Shown here one piece after another: positions 9,591 to 17,797 of a stretch of 64,000 nucleotides of DNA (positions within the stretch are counted from its first letter, which is position 1; each line of letters opens with the position of its first letter). Below the pieces are notes generated by a model. It saw nothing but the letters and a program-made list of their open reading frames with translations, was not told the DNA's origin and made no database searches. Source of the DNA: Desulfovibrio psychrotolerans (GTDB taxonomy: Bacteria; Desulfobacterota; Desulfovibrionia; Desulfovibrionales; Desulfovibrionaceae); assembly GCF_013340305.1 (NCBI RefSeq), contig NZ_BLVP01000007.1, forward strand, positions 306,339 through 370,338, in the 5' to 3' direction. The position numbers were made by a program, and so were the translations under genes.

Positions 9591-9717
9591 GGCAGCGCCG
9601 GAGGACCGTTTCTCCGGCTGTCGCAGGTCCGGCGTTCGCGCCCTCATGCGGCAATGCCGAGACATCCTGTAGCCGCTTGGCGGCAATGACCGGGGTGGCC
9701 GTGCGGCCCCCTTTTTT
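9591..9717 (+). promoter_or_regulatory. Structured, attenuator-like rimP leader
   Basis: Downstream of the promoter the leader can form a hairpin GCCGGAG/CTCCGGC (9597-9618), a hairpin GCCGC-TTG-GCGGC (9672-9684) and a terminator-like hairpin (GGGG, bulged T, GGCC paired with GGCCCCC, 9692-9711) followed by six Ts (9712-9717). The terminator lies 54 bases before the rimP start. This arrangement fits transcription attenuation of the operon, or a short stand-alone RNA. A rimP leader attenuator is known in gammaproteobacteria; whether this one is homologous cannot be judged here. Confidence 0.55.
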
Positions 9718-9771
9718 ATTGCCCCATGCCAGCGCGCAAGGCGAATTTTCTTACGGACGGAGGGCACCCGC

Positions 9772-10275
9772 ATGGGTGGCGACGCAACAAGGCAACGCAT
9801 TAAAGACATTGTGGAACCCATTCTCGAACCCATGGGCGTTGCCCTGTGGGGGGTGGAGCTGGGAGCGGGACCACGCCTGCTTGTCCGCATCTATGTGGAA
9901 GGGCCGGAAGGCGTTACCATTGACCAGTGCGCAGAAATCTCGCGGCACACAGGTCTTGCCATGGAAGTGGAAGATGTGCTCTCCAACGCGTATATTCTGG
10001 AAGTCTCCTCGCCGGGACTGGAACGCCCTTTCTTCAGCCCGGCGCAGATGGCAACATATGTCGGTTCTCCCGTTGTCGTGGTGCTGCGCGAAGCGCACCC
10101 CGACATGGCCGGCCGCCGCAAATTTCAGGGCGAACTGACAGGGGTGGAGGACGAAACCGTCACCCTGCGCCTTCCCGAGCAGGACTGCACACTTTCCGTG
10201 CATTGGAACGATATTAAGAAAACGCATCTCGTCCATGTTTTCCCCGACACGGGCAAGGGCAAGAAAAAGCGTTAG
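9772..10275 (+). CDS. rimP: RimP, ribosome maturation factor
   Basis: A 167-residue protein of the RimP family, needed for maturation of the 30S subunit. The N-terminal alpha/beta domain (VRIYVEGPEGVTIDQCAE, then the ISR and EVSSPGLERP signatures) is followed by an SH3-like C-terminal domain and a basic tail (GKGKKKR). The ATG at 9772 follows GGAGGG. It is the first gene of the rimP-nusA-rnpM-infB cluster, the usual bacterial order. Confidence 0.94.
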   Translation: MGGDATRQRIKDIVEPILEPMGVALWGVELGAGPRLLVRIYVEGPEGVTIDQCAEISRHTGLAMEVEDVLSNAYILEVSSPGLERPFFSPAQMATYVGSPVVVVLREAHPDMAGRRKFQGELTGVEDETVTLRLPEQDCTLSVHWNDIKKTHLVHVFPDTGKGKKKR

Positions 10276-10338
10276 CATGGCCGCAAGGCATACACGAAAG
10301 CCACGAGAGCCACGAGAGCGAGTCGGAGGACAAGAAGC

Positions 10339-11652
10339 ATGAGCATGGAACTCAAAAAAGCCATAGACCAGATCAGCAAAGACAGAGGTCTTGACCGCGA
10401 AATGCTGGTTGATACGCTGGAAGAAGCGGTGCGCACCTCTGTGGTCCGCAAGTACGGCGAAGATCTGGATGTGGAAGTGAGCTTCAACGAAGAATCCGGA
10501 GAAATTGAAGTTTTTCAGTTCAAGATCGTCACCAAAGATGTGGAGAACGATCTTACCCAGATTTCGCTGGAAGAGGCTCGTCAGCACGACCCGTCCGTTC
10601 AGCTTGATGATGAAATGGGCTTCCGCCTGAAGGTGGAAGACCTCGGCCGTATTGCCGCGCAGTCTGCCAAGCAGGTCATCATCCAGCGTATGCGCGATGC
10701 CGAGCAGGAAATCATCTACGAAGAATTCAAAGATCGCATGGGCGACATCATCAGCGGCATCGTGCAGCGGCGCGACAAGTCCGGCTGGATCATCAACCTT
10801 GGCCGCACGGAAGCACTGCTTCCCAAGGACGAGCAGATCCCACGCGAACACTATAAGCGCGGCGACCGCGTACAGGCCATCATCATCGAAGTGCGCAAGG
10901 AAGGACGCGGACCGCAGGTCATCGTCTCCCGTTCGCACCCCGACTACATGGCCGTGCTGTTCAAGCGCGAAGTTCCCGAGGTGGACGACGGCACCGTTGT
11001 CATAATGAACGTAGCCCGCGACCCGGGCAGCCGCGCCAAGGCGGCGGTCATGTCGCGCGACCGCGATGTGGACCCGGTAGGCGCCTGTGTGGGCATCCGC
11101 GGCTCCCGCATTCAGAACATCGTCCAGGAACTGCGCGGCGAACGCATAGACATCGTGGTCTGGAGCCCCGATGTTGCCACCTATGCACGCAACGCACTCT
11201 CTCCCGCCCTCATCAGCCGCATTATCATTGATGAGGACGAAAACATGCTGGAAGTGGTGGTGCCGGACGACCAGCTCACCAATGCCATCGGCCGCAAGGG
11301 GCAGAACGTTAAGCTCGCCTCCAAGCTGCTGGGATGGAAAATCGATATATTTACGGAAAGCCGCTACAACGAGGCAAACGCCATCGGTCAGGGGCTGGAG
11401 CAAATCGCCAGCGTTGCGGAAGTTCCGCTGGAGGTATTCGTCGGAGCCGGTTTCCAGACCATCCAGAGTCTGCGCAATGCCAGCGAAGAGGAATTGTTGG
11501 CCGTTCCGGGACTCACTGTCTCCAAGATAGCGGACCTGAGAACAGCCATCAACTTCCTGTTCTCGGCAGTGGAGGAACCCGGAGATGACGGCAAGGCCGC
11601 ACCGCAGGAAGCGGAGACTTCCGCGACGACAAGCGGTGAGGAAGCGGAATAA
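10339..11652 (+). CDS. nusA: NusA, transcription termination/antitermination factor
   Basis: A 437-residue NusA with an N-terminal RNA polymerase-binding domain, an S1 domain at about residues 130-200 (SGIVQRRDKSGWIINLG), two KH domains (GSRIQNIVQELRGERIDIV and AIGRKGQNVKLASKL) and an acidic C-terminal extension. The extension includes a helix-hairpin-helix-like stretch (EELLAVPGLTVSKIADLRT). It binds RNA polymerase and nascent RNA and modulates pausing. The ATG at 10339 follows GGAGGA at 10326-10331. Confidence 0.95.
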   Translation: MSMELKKAIDQISKDRGLDREMLVDTLEEAVRTSVVRKYGEDLDVEVSFNEESGEIEVFQFKIVTKDVENDLTQISLEEARQHDPSVQLDDEMGFRLKVEDLGRIAAQSAKQVIIQRMRDAEQEIIYEEFKDRMGDIISGIVQRRDKSGWIINLGRTEALLPKDEQIPREHYKRGDRVQAIIIEVRKEGRGPQVIVSRSHPDYMAVLFKREVPEVDDGTVVIMNVARDPGSRAKAAVMSRDRDVDPVGACVGIRGSRIQNIVQELRGERIDIVVWSPDVATYARNALSPALISRIIIDEDENMLEVVVPDDQLTNAIGRKGQNVKLASKLLGWKIDIFTESRYNEANAIGQGLEQIASVAEVPLEVFVGAGFQTIQSLRNASEEELLAVPGLTVSKIADLRTAINFLFSAVEEPGDDGKAAPQEAETSATTSGEEAE

Positions 11653-11658
11653 CGCCGG

Positions 11659-11886
11659 ATGGAGCATACCGTTCGGAAAGCCCATGCGCCAACGCGCATG
11701 TGCGTGATATGCAGAAGCAGGCACCTTAAGCGCACGCTTCTGCGGTACGTCTGCCCCCCGGCAGATAACAGGGAGGCCGCGCTGATCTTCGATCAGGCGC
11801 AGCGGTTACCAGGCCGGGGTTATTACATCTGCACCAATCCTGACTGTGCGCAACGGTTTGCCCGGTTTAAGGTTCGGCGGAAGTAA
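11659..11886 (+). CDS. rnpM: YlxR/RnpM (DUF448) RNA-binding protein
   Basis: A 75-residue basic protein of the YlxR family, found between nusA and infB in many bacteria. It has the family core CVICRSRHLKRTLLRYV and GRGYYICTNPDCAQRF, with a CxxC and a second Cys pair that suggest a metal-stabilised fold. In Bacillus the homologue was renamed RnpM because it modulates RNase P. It lies 6 bases after nusA and 15 bases before infB. Confidence 0.88.
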   Translation: MEHTVRKAHAPTRMCVICRSRHLKRTLLRYVCPPADNREAALIFDQAQRLPGRGYYICTNPDCAQRFARFKVRRK

Positions 11887-11901
11887 GGGGGTTTGAAAGC
11901 A

Positions 11902-14900
11902 ATGAGTGACGAAAAAACAAAGATACGCGATGTGTCCGCTGAACTGGGCGTTCCCGCCAAGGACCTTATGTCCATGCTCCGGGAGCTTGGCGTTAACGCC
12001 AAAAGCCCCATGAGCACCATCAGCACGGAAGATCTCGCCCGCCTCAAGGACCGTGTGAAGTCCGGTCCGGCACAGCGCGAAGTGCTGCGCAAGGAAACCG
12101 CCTCCGGGGTTATCGTGCGTCGCAGGCAGCAGGCCGACAAGCCCGCCAGAACGGCGGACAAGACTCCGGAGCCTGCACCGGCAAAGCCCGCGCGAGCAGA
12201 AGAGGCTGCCCCTCAGAAGCCCGCTGAAGAACCTGTGCGTGCACGCATCATCCGGTCTGCAGGCGAAGAAGCTGCCAAGGCGGAAGCTCCTGCGGCTCGC
12301 ATTGAGGCGCCTGCGCCCAAGCCCGCCGCAGAAACTGCCGCCCCCGCAGCAGCCGAGCATACCGCTCCCGAAGCGGTAGCCTTGGAAAAGGCCCAGCCTG
12401 CTGGCCAGACGACTGGTCAGGCAACTGGTCAGGCGACTGGTCAGGCTCCAGCCCAACCGACAGGTCAGGCCACAGGCCAGACCGAAAGGCCCCGGGAATA
12501 CTCCGGTGCCGCTGCTGCTGCCGAAGCCGCTGCCCGCCCCCTGTCGCGTGATGGCGATGCCGCAGAAGGCGAAGATGACGAAGCCGCCCGCAGACGCAAG
12601 AAAAAGAAGCCCAAGAAGCGCGAAGAATTTGCCGCACCGCAGGTGCGCATCATCTCCATGCCTTCGCCGGTGAAGCCTGAACCCGAACCGGTTCGGGCAG
12701 CCCAGCCTGCAGAAAGGACCGACCGTCCAGACTACCGCCCCGCTGACCGGACCGGAGAAAGAACCGACCGTCGTCCCGACTACCGTCAGGACAGAGGTGA
12801 CGGACGTCCCCGTCCGGCCGGAGCACCCGGTGGTGCACCCGGCGGCGCAAGGCCTCCGTATGGACGCGACGGGCAACGCCCCGGCGGATTTACCGGCGGA
12901 CCGAAGCCGACCGACGGTCGTGATGCCGGTCGTGACGGACAGCGCCCCGGCGGCCCCCGTCCCGGCGCGCCGCGTCCCGGCGGGTTCTCCCGTCCCGCTC
13001 CTGCCGATGCGCCCGTACCCGCCACCGAAGAATCACGCAAACGCCACGCCAAGACCAAGCGCACTGTGGAATTCGGACGCACGGAAACCGCCACAGAAGA
13101 CTTTGGCAAGAAGGGCGTGCGCGGCACGAAAAAGGGAACCAAGGATCAGGCCGTTACCGCTTCCGATGAATGGCATCGTGGCCGTAAGCCCAAGCGCGGC
13201 AAGCGCAAAGAGCAGACGGGTTCCACCCAGCCCATCAAGGCGGCCAAGCGCAAGATCAAGGTGGATGAAGCCATCCGCGTGTCCGACATGGCCCACCAGA
13301 TGGGTGTGAAGGGCTCCGAGGTCATCAAGGTTCTCATGAAGCTTGGCGTGTTTGCCACTATAAACCAGTCGCTGGATATAGACACCGCCACCCTGGTGGG
13401 CGCCGAATTCGAATACGAAGTGGAAAAGGTGGGCTACTCCGAAGAAAACCTCCTGCTGCCCCGTGCGCAAGATGTGGATTCCGCAGAGAACCTCAAGCCC
13501 CGTCCGCCCGTTGTTACCATCATGGGCCACGTTGACCACGGCAAAACCTCTCTGCTGGACGCCATCCGTACGTCCACCATTGCAGAAGCCGAGGCAGGCG
13601 GCATCACGCAGCACATAGGCGCATACCATGTGACCACCAAGCGGGGCGACCTGTGCTTCCTCGACACCCCCGGCCACGAAGCGTTTACCGCCATGCGTGC
13701 CCGCGGTGCCAAGGTTACGGACATCGTCATCCTCGTGGTGGCCGCCGATGACGGCGTCATGGAGCAGACCCGCGAGGCCATAAGCCACGCCAAGGCTGCC
13801 GGCGTTCCCATCGTGGTGGCCGTGAACAAGATTGACAAGGAAACCGCCAACCCCGATCGCGTTATGCGCGAACTCTCCGAACAGGGCCTTGTTTCGGAAG
13901 AATGGGGCGGCGATACCATATTCGCCAAGGTCTCCGCCAAGACCCGCGAGGGTCTGGACGACCTGCTGGAACTGCTGGCCCTGCAGTCCGAAGTGCTGGA
14001 ACTGAAGGCCAACCCGGACAAACTTGCCCGTGGCCACATAGTGGAAGCCAAGCTGGACAAGGGCCGTGGCCCGGTTGCCACAGTTCTGGTGCAGGAAGGC
14101 ACGCTCAATCAGGGCGATGTGTTCGTGTGCGGCAGCTTCTCCGGCCGTGTGCGCGCCATGTTCAACGATCAGGGCAAGAAAGTGCTGAGCGCAGGTCCTT
14201 CTACTCCGGTAGAAGTGCAGGGCTTTGACGGCGTGCCCGAAGCCGGTGACGAGTACGTGGCGCTGGAAGATGAAAAGGTGGCACGCCGCATTGCGGAACA
14301 GCGCGCGGTCAAGCTGCGCGAGCGCACCCTTGCACGCGAATCCAAGGTCACGCTGGAAACCTTCCTCTCCCGCAATGCGGACACGAAGGAAGCGCAGAAC
14401 CTTAACGTGGTGCTCAAGGCAGACGTGCAGGGCTCGGTGGAAGCCATCGTGGAAGCCCTGCGCAAGCTGGCCACCGAAAAAGTGCGGGTGGAAGTCATCC
14501 ACAGCGGTGCCGGTTCCATCACGGAATCCGACATCCTGCTGGCTTCTGCATCCGATGCGGTCATCATCGGCTTTAACGTGCGTCCCACGGTCAAGGTCAA
14601 GGAAATGGCCGACCGCGAAGGCGTGGATATCCGCTTCTACGACATCATCTACAAGCTGGTGGAAGAGATAAAGGCGGCCATGGCCGGTATGCTGGCTCCG
14701 GTGATCAAGGAAGTGTACCTCGGCCAGGCCGAAGTACGCGAAACCTTCAGTGTGCCCAAGGTGGGCATCATCGCAGGCTGCATTGTGGAAGGCGGCAAGA
14801 TCACCCGCAACGCGGGCATCCGCCTGCTGCGCGGCGGTGTGGTTATCTACACCGGCAAAGCCACCTCCCTGCGCCGCTTCAAGGATGACGTGAAGGAAGT

Positions 14901-15006
14901 GACCAAGGGCTACGAATGCGGTATCGGACTTGAAAACTTCAACGACATCAAGGTCGGTGACGTCATCGAAGCCTTCGATACCGTGGAAGAGGCCGCTACC
15001 CTCTAG
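11902..15006 (+). CDS. infB: Translation initiation factor IF-2
   Basis: A 1034-residue IF-2 with a long N-terminal region. Residues 1-50 form an IF2_N helix-turn-helix module; a second IF2_N module lies at about 445-500. The linker between them is low-complexity (Ala/Pro/Glu-rich, then TGQ repeats, then Arg/Gly/Pro-rich). The GTPase has [17 protein letters not shown] and NKID motifs and is followed by the beta-barrel and fMet-tRNA-binding domains. The ATG at 11902 follows AAGGGGG; an in-frame TTG at 11893 is an alternative. It places initiator tRNA on the 30S subunit. A strong terminator follows it. Confidence 0.96.
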   Translation: MSDEKTKIRDVSAELGVPAKDLMSMLRELGVNAKSPMSTISTEDLARLKDRVKSGPAQREVLRKETASGVIVRRRQQADKPARTADKTPEPAPAKPARAEEAAPQKPAEEPVRARIIRSAGEEAAKAEAPAARIEAPAPKPAAETAAPAAAEHTAPEAVALEKAQPAGQTTGQATGQATGQAPAQPTGQATGQTERPREYSGAAAAAEAAARPLSRDGDAAEGEDDEAARRRKKKKPKKREEFAAPQVRIISMPSPVKPEPEPVRAAQPAERTDRPDYRPADRTGERTDRRPDYRQDRGDGRPRPAGAPGGAPGGARPPYGRDGQRPGGFTGGPKPTDGRDAGRDGQRPGGPRPGAPRPGGFSRPAPADAPVPATEESRKRHAKTKRTVEFGRTETATEDFGKKGVRGTKKGTKDQAVTASDEWHRGRKPKRGKRKEQTGSTQPIKAAKRKIKVDEAIRVSDMAHQMGVKGSEVIKVLMKLGVFATINQSLDIDTATLVGAEFEYEVEKVGYSEENLLLPRAQDVDSAENLKPRPPVVTIMGHVDHGKTSLLDAIRTSTIAEAEAGGITQHIGAYHVTTKRGDLCFLDTPGHEAFTAMRARGAKVTDIVILVVAADDGVMEQTREAISHAKAAGVPIVVAVNKIDKETANPDRVMRELSEQGLVSEEWGGDTIFAKVSAKTREGLDDLLELLALQSEVLELKANPDKLARGHIVEAKLDKGRGPVATVLVQEGTLNQGDVFVCGSFSGRVRAMFNDQGKKVLSAGPSTPVEVQGFDGVPEAGDEYVALEDEKVARRIAEQRAVKLRERTLARESKVTLETFLSRNADTKEAQNLNVVLKADVQGSVEAIVEALRKLATEKVRVEVIHSGAGSITESDILLASASDAVIIGFNVRPTVKVKEMADREGVDIRFYDIIYKLVEEIKAAMAGMLAPVIKEVYLGQAEVRETFSVPKVGIIAGCIVEGGKITRNAGIRLLRGGVVIYTGKATSLRRFKDDVKEVTKGYECGIGLENFNDIKVGDVIEAFDTVEEAATL
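12411..12480 (+). repeat. 12-bp tandem repeats inside infB
   Basis: The unit ACTGGTCAGGCR is repeated head to tail, exactly or nearly so, and codes for TGQA-type tetrapeptides in the IF-2 linker. A diverged stretch (coding APAQP) interrupts it before two further copies. The 12-bp unit keeps the frame whatever the copy number. Confidence 0.8.
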
Positions 15007-15018
15007 ACAAGCACTCCC

Positions 15019-15058
15019 GGGGCCGGACGGAAACGTCCGTCCGGCCCCGTTTTTTTTT
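15019..15058 (+). terminator. Intrinsic terminator after infB
   Basis: GGGGCCGGACGGA (15019-15031) pairs with TCCGTCCGGCCCC (15036-15048) around an AACG loop, followed by nine Ts at 15050-15058. It ends or attenuates the rimP-infB transcript before ylxP. Confidence 0.9.
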
Positions 15059-15078
15059 CCGCAGGCAGGCAGTAAATC

Positions 15079-15369
15079 ATGGTCATCGGCGTGCTTTCGG
15101 TGGAATACAGACTGCACGGCAACGACTCGCTCAAGGGCAAGCGGCGCATCGCCAACAGCCTGAAGCAGAAGGTACGCAACACGTTCAACGTGTCCATAGC
15201 CGAAGTAGGTTCGGAAGACTCGCTCAGCCGCCTCTCCCTTGCCGTTGTGTCGGTCAGCAACAGTGAACGGCATCTTCAGAGCAGGCTCACCAAATGCCTC
15301 AGCATGATGGAAGCCGTCTGCCACGAGGAAATGGTTTACAGTGACATGGAATTTTTCGGCATAGAGTAG
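15079..15369 (+). CDS. YlxP-like DUF503 protein
   Basis: A 96-residue protein of the DUF503/YlxP family (MVIGVLSVEYRLHGNDSLKGKRR...), a small alpha/beta protein often encoded next to infB. Its function is not established. The start follows a GCAGGCAGG stretch with no strong ribosome site, 72 bases after infB and beyond its terminator. It lies 7 bases before nrnA. No rbfA lies beside it, although rbfA is a common neighbour in other genomes. Confidence 0.85.
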   Translation: MVIGVLSVEYRLHGNDSLKGKRRIANSLKQKVRNTFNVSIAEVGSEDSLSRLSLAVVSVSNSERHLQSRLTKCLSMMEAVCHEEMVYSDMEFFGIE

Positions 15370-15376
15370 AAACGCA

Positions 15377-16381
15377 ATGCAAAGCACCGTGCAGAAGGTA
15401 ATGCACATACTGCGGGAAGAGGACGACTTCCTCGTTACCGCCCACGTAAACCCGGACGGCGATGCCATAGGCTCCATGAGCGCGCTCGCGTGGATGCTTT
15501 CGCGCATGGGCAAGCGCGTTGCCGCGTATAATGAAACGGGTATTCCGCATTATCTGCAGTGGGTGGAATTTCCCTGCCCCTTCTCCAGCAGCCTGCACCA
15601 TCTTCCCTTCACACCGCGCCGCCTCATCGTTCTGGACTGCGGCAGCGCCGCACGGGGCGGCGAGGCTCTGGAACAATACGCGCAGGGCATGCCTTCCCTC
15701 TGCATTGACCACCACATCAATACCCCCGGCTTTGCCGATGTAAACTGGATAGACCCCGGATTTGCCGCCGTGGGCGAAATGCTGGCTACTCTGGCACTGC
15801 AAATGGATATTTCGCTGGAAGGCCCTCTGGGCGAAGCCGTGTATCTGGCCATGGCATCAGACACGGGCAACTTCTCCTACGGCAACACCACCCCGCGCAC
15901 GCTGGAGATAGCGGCGGCCATTGTCCGCAGCGGGCTGGATCTGGAATCCTTCACCGCCAAGCATGAGACCAACTGGTCGCTGAACCGCGTGCACCTTTGG
16001 GGCAGACTGTTTAACAGCGTGCATCTGGCACTGGACGGTCAGGTGGCCTACATGACCCTGCCGGATTCCCTGTTTGAAGAGACAGGCACCGCCCTGGAAG
16101 ATGCAGAAGGTATTGTCAACTACCTGCGCCGCATCGTGGGCGTGAAAGTGGCCCTTACCCTGCGCGATGCCGGACCGGATAAATGCAAGATAAGCCTGCG
16201 CACCCACGGCGCGCTGAACGTGCAGCAGGTGGCGGCGGAATTCGGCGGCGGCGGTCACCGCAATGCGGCCGGAGCCGTTCTTGCCATGCCCATAGACAGG
16301 GCGCTGGAAGCCGTGCTTGACGTGCTGGCCCGGAAACTGGGACCGGGCGCACACCCGGGACTGGACGAATTGCGGGCTTAA
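15377..16381 (+). CDS. nrnA: NrnA-type DHH/DHHA1 phosphoesterase
   Basis: A 334-residue bifunctional oligoribonuclease / pAp phosphatase family protein. Motifs are NPDGDAIGS near residue 27, VLDCGS, the DHH signature in CIDHHINTPGF, and a C-terminal DHHA1 domain with the glycine-rich GGGGHRNAAG RNA-binding loop. Family members degrade 2-5 nt RNAs and dephosphorylate 3'-phosphoadenosine 5'-phosphate, a by-product of PAPS use. It lies between ylxP and truB; its stop is 4 bases before the truB ATG. Confidence 0.9.
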   Translation: MQSTVQKVMHILREEDDFLVTAHVNPDGDAIGSMSALAWMLSRMGKRVAAYNETGIPHYLQWVEFPCPFSSSLHHLPFTPRRLIVLDCGSAARGGEALEQYAQGMPSLCIDHHINTPGFADVNWIDPGFAAVGEMLATLALQMDISLEGPLGEAVYLAMASDTGNFSYGNTTPRTLEIAAAIVRSGLDLESFTAKHETNWSLNRVHLWGRLFNSVHLALDGQVAYMTLPDSLFEETGTALEDAEGIVNYLRRIVGVKVALTLRDAGPDKCKISLRTHGALNVQQVAAEFGGGGHRNAAGAVLAMPIDRALEAVLDVLARKLGPGAHPGLDELRA

Positions 16382-16385
16382 GTAT

Positions 16386-17312
16386 ATGCCAAAACAGTAT
16401 CCCGAACAGCAAGACGGCGTGCTGGTGGTTTATAAGCCCAAAGGGCCGTCTTCCGGTGCGTGCATTGGCAGCATTAAACGTCTGGGACAAAAAAAGATAG
16501 GACACGCCGGAACGCTGGACCCCATGGCGCAGGGCGTGCTTATCGTGTTGCTGGGACAGGGCACCAAACTGTCCGGCCACCTCATGTCCGGCGGCGAAAA
16601 GGTTTACTCCGGCACCCTTAAGCTGGGAGAAACCACTGATACGCTGGATGCCGAAGGCACTGTTGTTTCCACCGCACCGTGGAACCACGTGACCGAGGCG
16701 GATATACGCCGCGAAGTGCAGGCATGGCTGCATCTCTCGGAACAGGAGGTTCCCTCCTACTCTGCCGCCAAGCACAACGGGCAGCCGCTTTACAAGCTGG
16801 CGCGCAAGGGCGACGAAACCCCGGTCAAGATTAAGACCGTGCAAATTTCCCAAGCGGAAGTTCTATCGTGTGAACTTCCGTACGTACGTTTCCGGGTGCG
16901 TTGCAGCACCGGCACCTACATTCGGTCCCTGGCCCACAGCCTGGGGGAACGATTGCAGTGCGGCGCGGTGCTCACGGAACTCATCCGGGAATACAGCCAC
17001 CCGTTCTCGCTGGACCAGGCATATGCGCTGGACGAGATCGTAGCGGCTCCGCACACCCTGCCCGAGCGGGTCATCCCGCTTGAAAAGGCCCTGCCCCAGT
17101 GGCCCAAGATTGTCTTGGATGCCGCAGAGGCGAGGAATGTGCAAAACGGGCTGACGGTTCCCTACTGCCCGGAACGTATTGCCAACATGCCTTTTTCCGA
17201 AGGCATATGCGCAATGCTTCTGGGACCGGACCGCACCCCGCTGGCACTGGCGGAAACGCAACTCGTACAGAACCGGCCTGCATGGACCATCGTGCGCGGA
17301 CTGTGGCGTTAA
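16386..17312 (+). CDS. truB: TruB, tRNA pseudouridine-55 synthase
   Basis: A 308-residue pseudouridine synthase that modifies U55 in the T-arm of tRNAs. The catalytic Asp is in [16 protein letters not shown]. Further family signatures are [28 protein letters not shown] and [13 protein letters not shown]. The start chosen is the ATG at 16386, right after nrnA; the frame is open upstream to 16317 inside nrnA, but without family similarity. No strong ribosome site is seen, so translation is probably coupled to nrnA. Confidence 0.94.
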   Translation: MPKQYPEQQDGVLVVYKPKGPSSGACIGSIKRLGQKKIGHAGTLDPMAQGVLIVLLGQGTKLSGHLMSGGEKVYSGTLKLGETTDTLDAEGTVVSTAPWNHVTEADIRREVQAWLHLSEQEVPSYSAAKHNGQPLYKLARKGDETPVKIKTVQISQAEVLSCELPYVRFRVRCSTGTYIRSLAHSLGERLQCGAVLTELIREYSHPFSLDQAYALDEIVAAPHTLPERVIPLEKALPQWPKIVLDAAEARNVQNGLTVPYCPERIANMPFSEGICAMLLGPDRTPLALAETQLVQNRPAWTIVRGLWR

Positions 17313-17340
17313 TCAACCTCAAGACTCGGAGGATATTGCT

Positions 17341-17610
17341 GTGGTAATGACGCCTGAACAGAAAAAGGCCATTATTGACGAACACGCCCAGAAAGAAGGC
17401 GACACCGGTTCCCCTGAAGTGCAGGTTGCGCTGCTCACCGCACGCATCCAGTACCTTACCGGCCACTTCAAGGACCACAAGAAAGACTTCCACTCCCGCA
17501 CCGGCCTGCTCAAGATGGTCGGTCAGCGCCGTAAGCTGCTTAAGTACCTTCAGAGCAAGGACATTCAGCGCTACCGCGAACTGATCAAGAAGCTCGGCCT
17601 CCGGAAGTAG
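17341..17610 (+). CDS. rpsO: Ribosomal protein S15
   Basis: An 89-residue S15 with the family core [24 protein letters not shown] and RRKLLKYL. The start is the GTG at 17341, 8 bases after GGAGG (17328-17332); the ATG at 17347 would be 14 bases away. S15 binds 16S rRNA early in assembly of the 30S platform. It is followed by a 14-bp hairpin and then pnp, the order also found in Escherichia coli. Confidence 0.96.
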   Translation: MVMTPEQKKAIIDEHAQKEGDTGSPEVQVALLTARIQYLTGHFKDHKKDFHSRTGLLKMVGQRRKLLKYLQSKDIQRYRELIKKLGLRK

Positions 17611-17616
17611 GCTTTC

Positions 17617-17646
17617 AACGGGGAACCCCGTGCGGGGTTCCCCGTT
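17617..17646 (+). other. Long hairpin between rpsO and pnp
   Basis: AACGGGGAACCCCG (17617-17630) is fully complementary to CGGGGTTCCCCGTT (17633-17646). There is no T-run. In E. coli a long stem between rpsO and pnp is cut by RNase III and mediates PNPase autoregulation; this hairpin lies in the equivalent place, so a similar processing role is likely but inferred. Confidence 0.7.
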
Positions 17647-17797
17647 CACTTCACGCGGCACAGGCCGCACTACGCAGTCGCGTGAAAGGGGGGTCCGGGA
17701 AGAGTATCTTGCAGGCCGCACGCATCGGCCCGCCGCAGGGCACGCAAGGTTTTCCCCCCGGAATCCCCTTCACGCAAAGAAGAAAGGATTCATAGTT

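Noticed and set aside
9591..9717. Signal recognition particle RNA in the rimP leader
   Set aside because: CAGGTCCGG resembles part of the SRP RNA domain IV, but the GGAAGGAAGCAGCC loop is absent.
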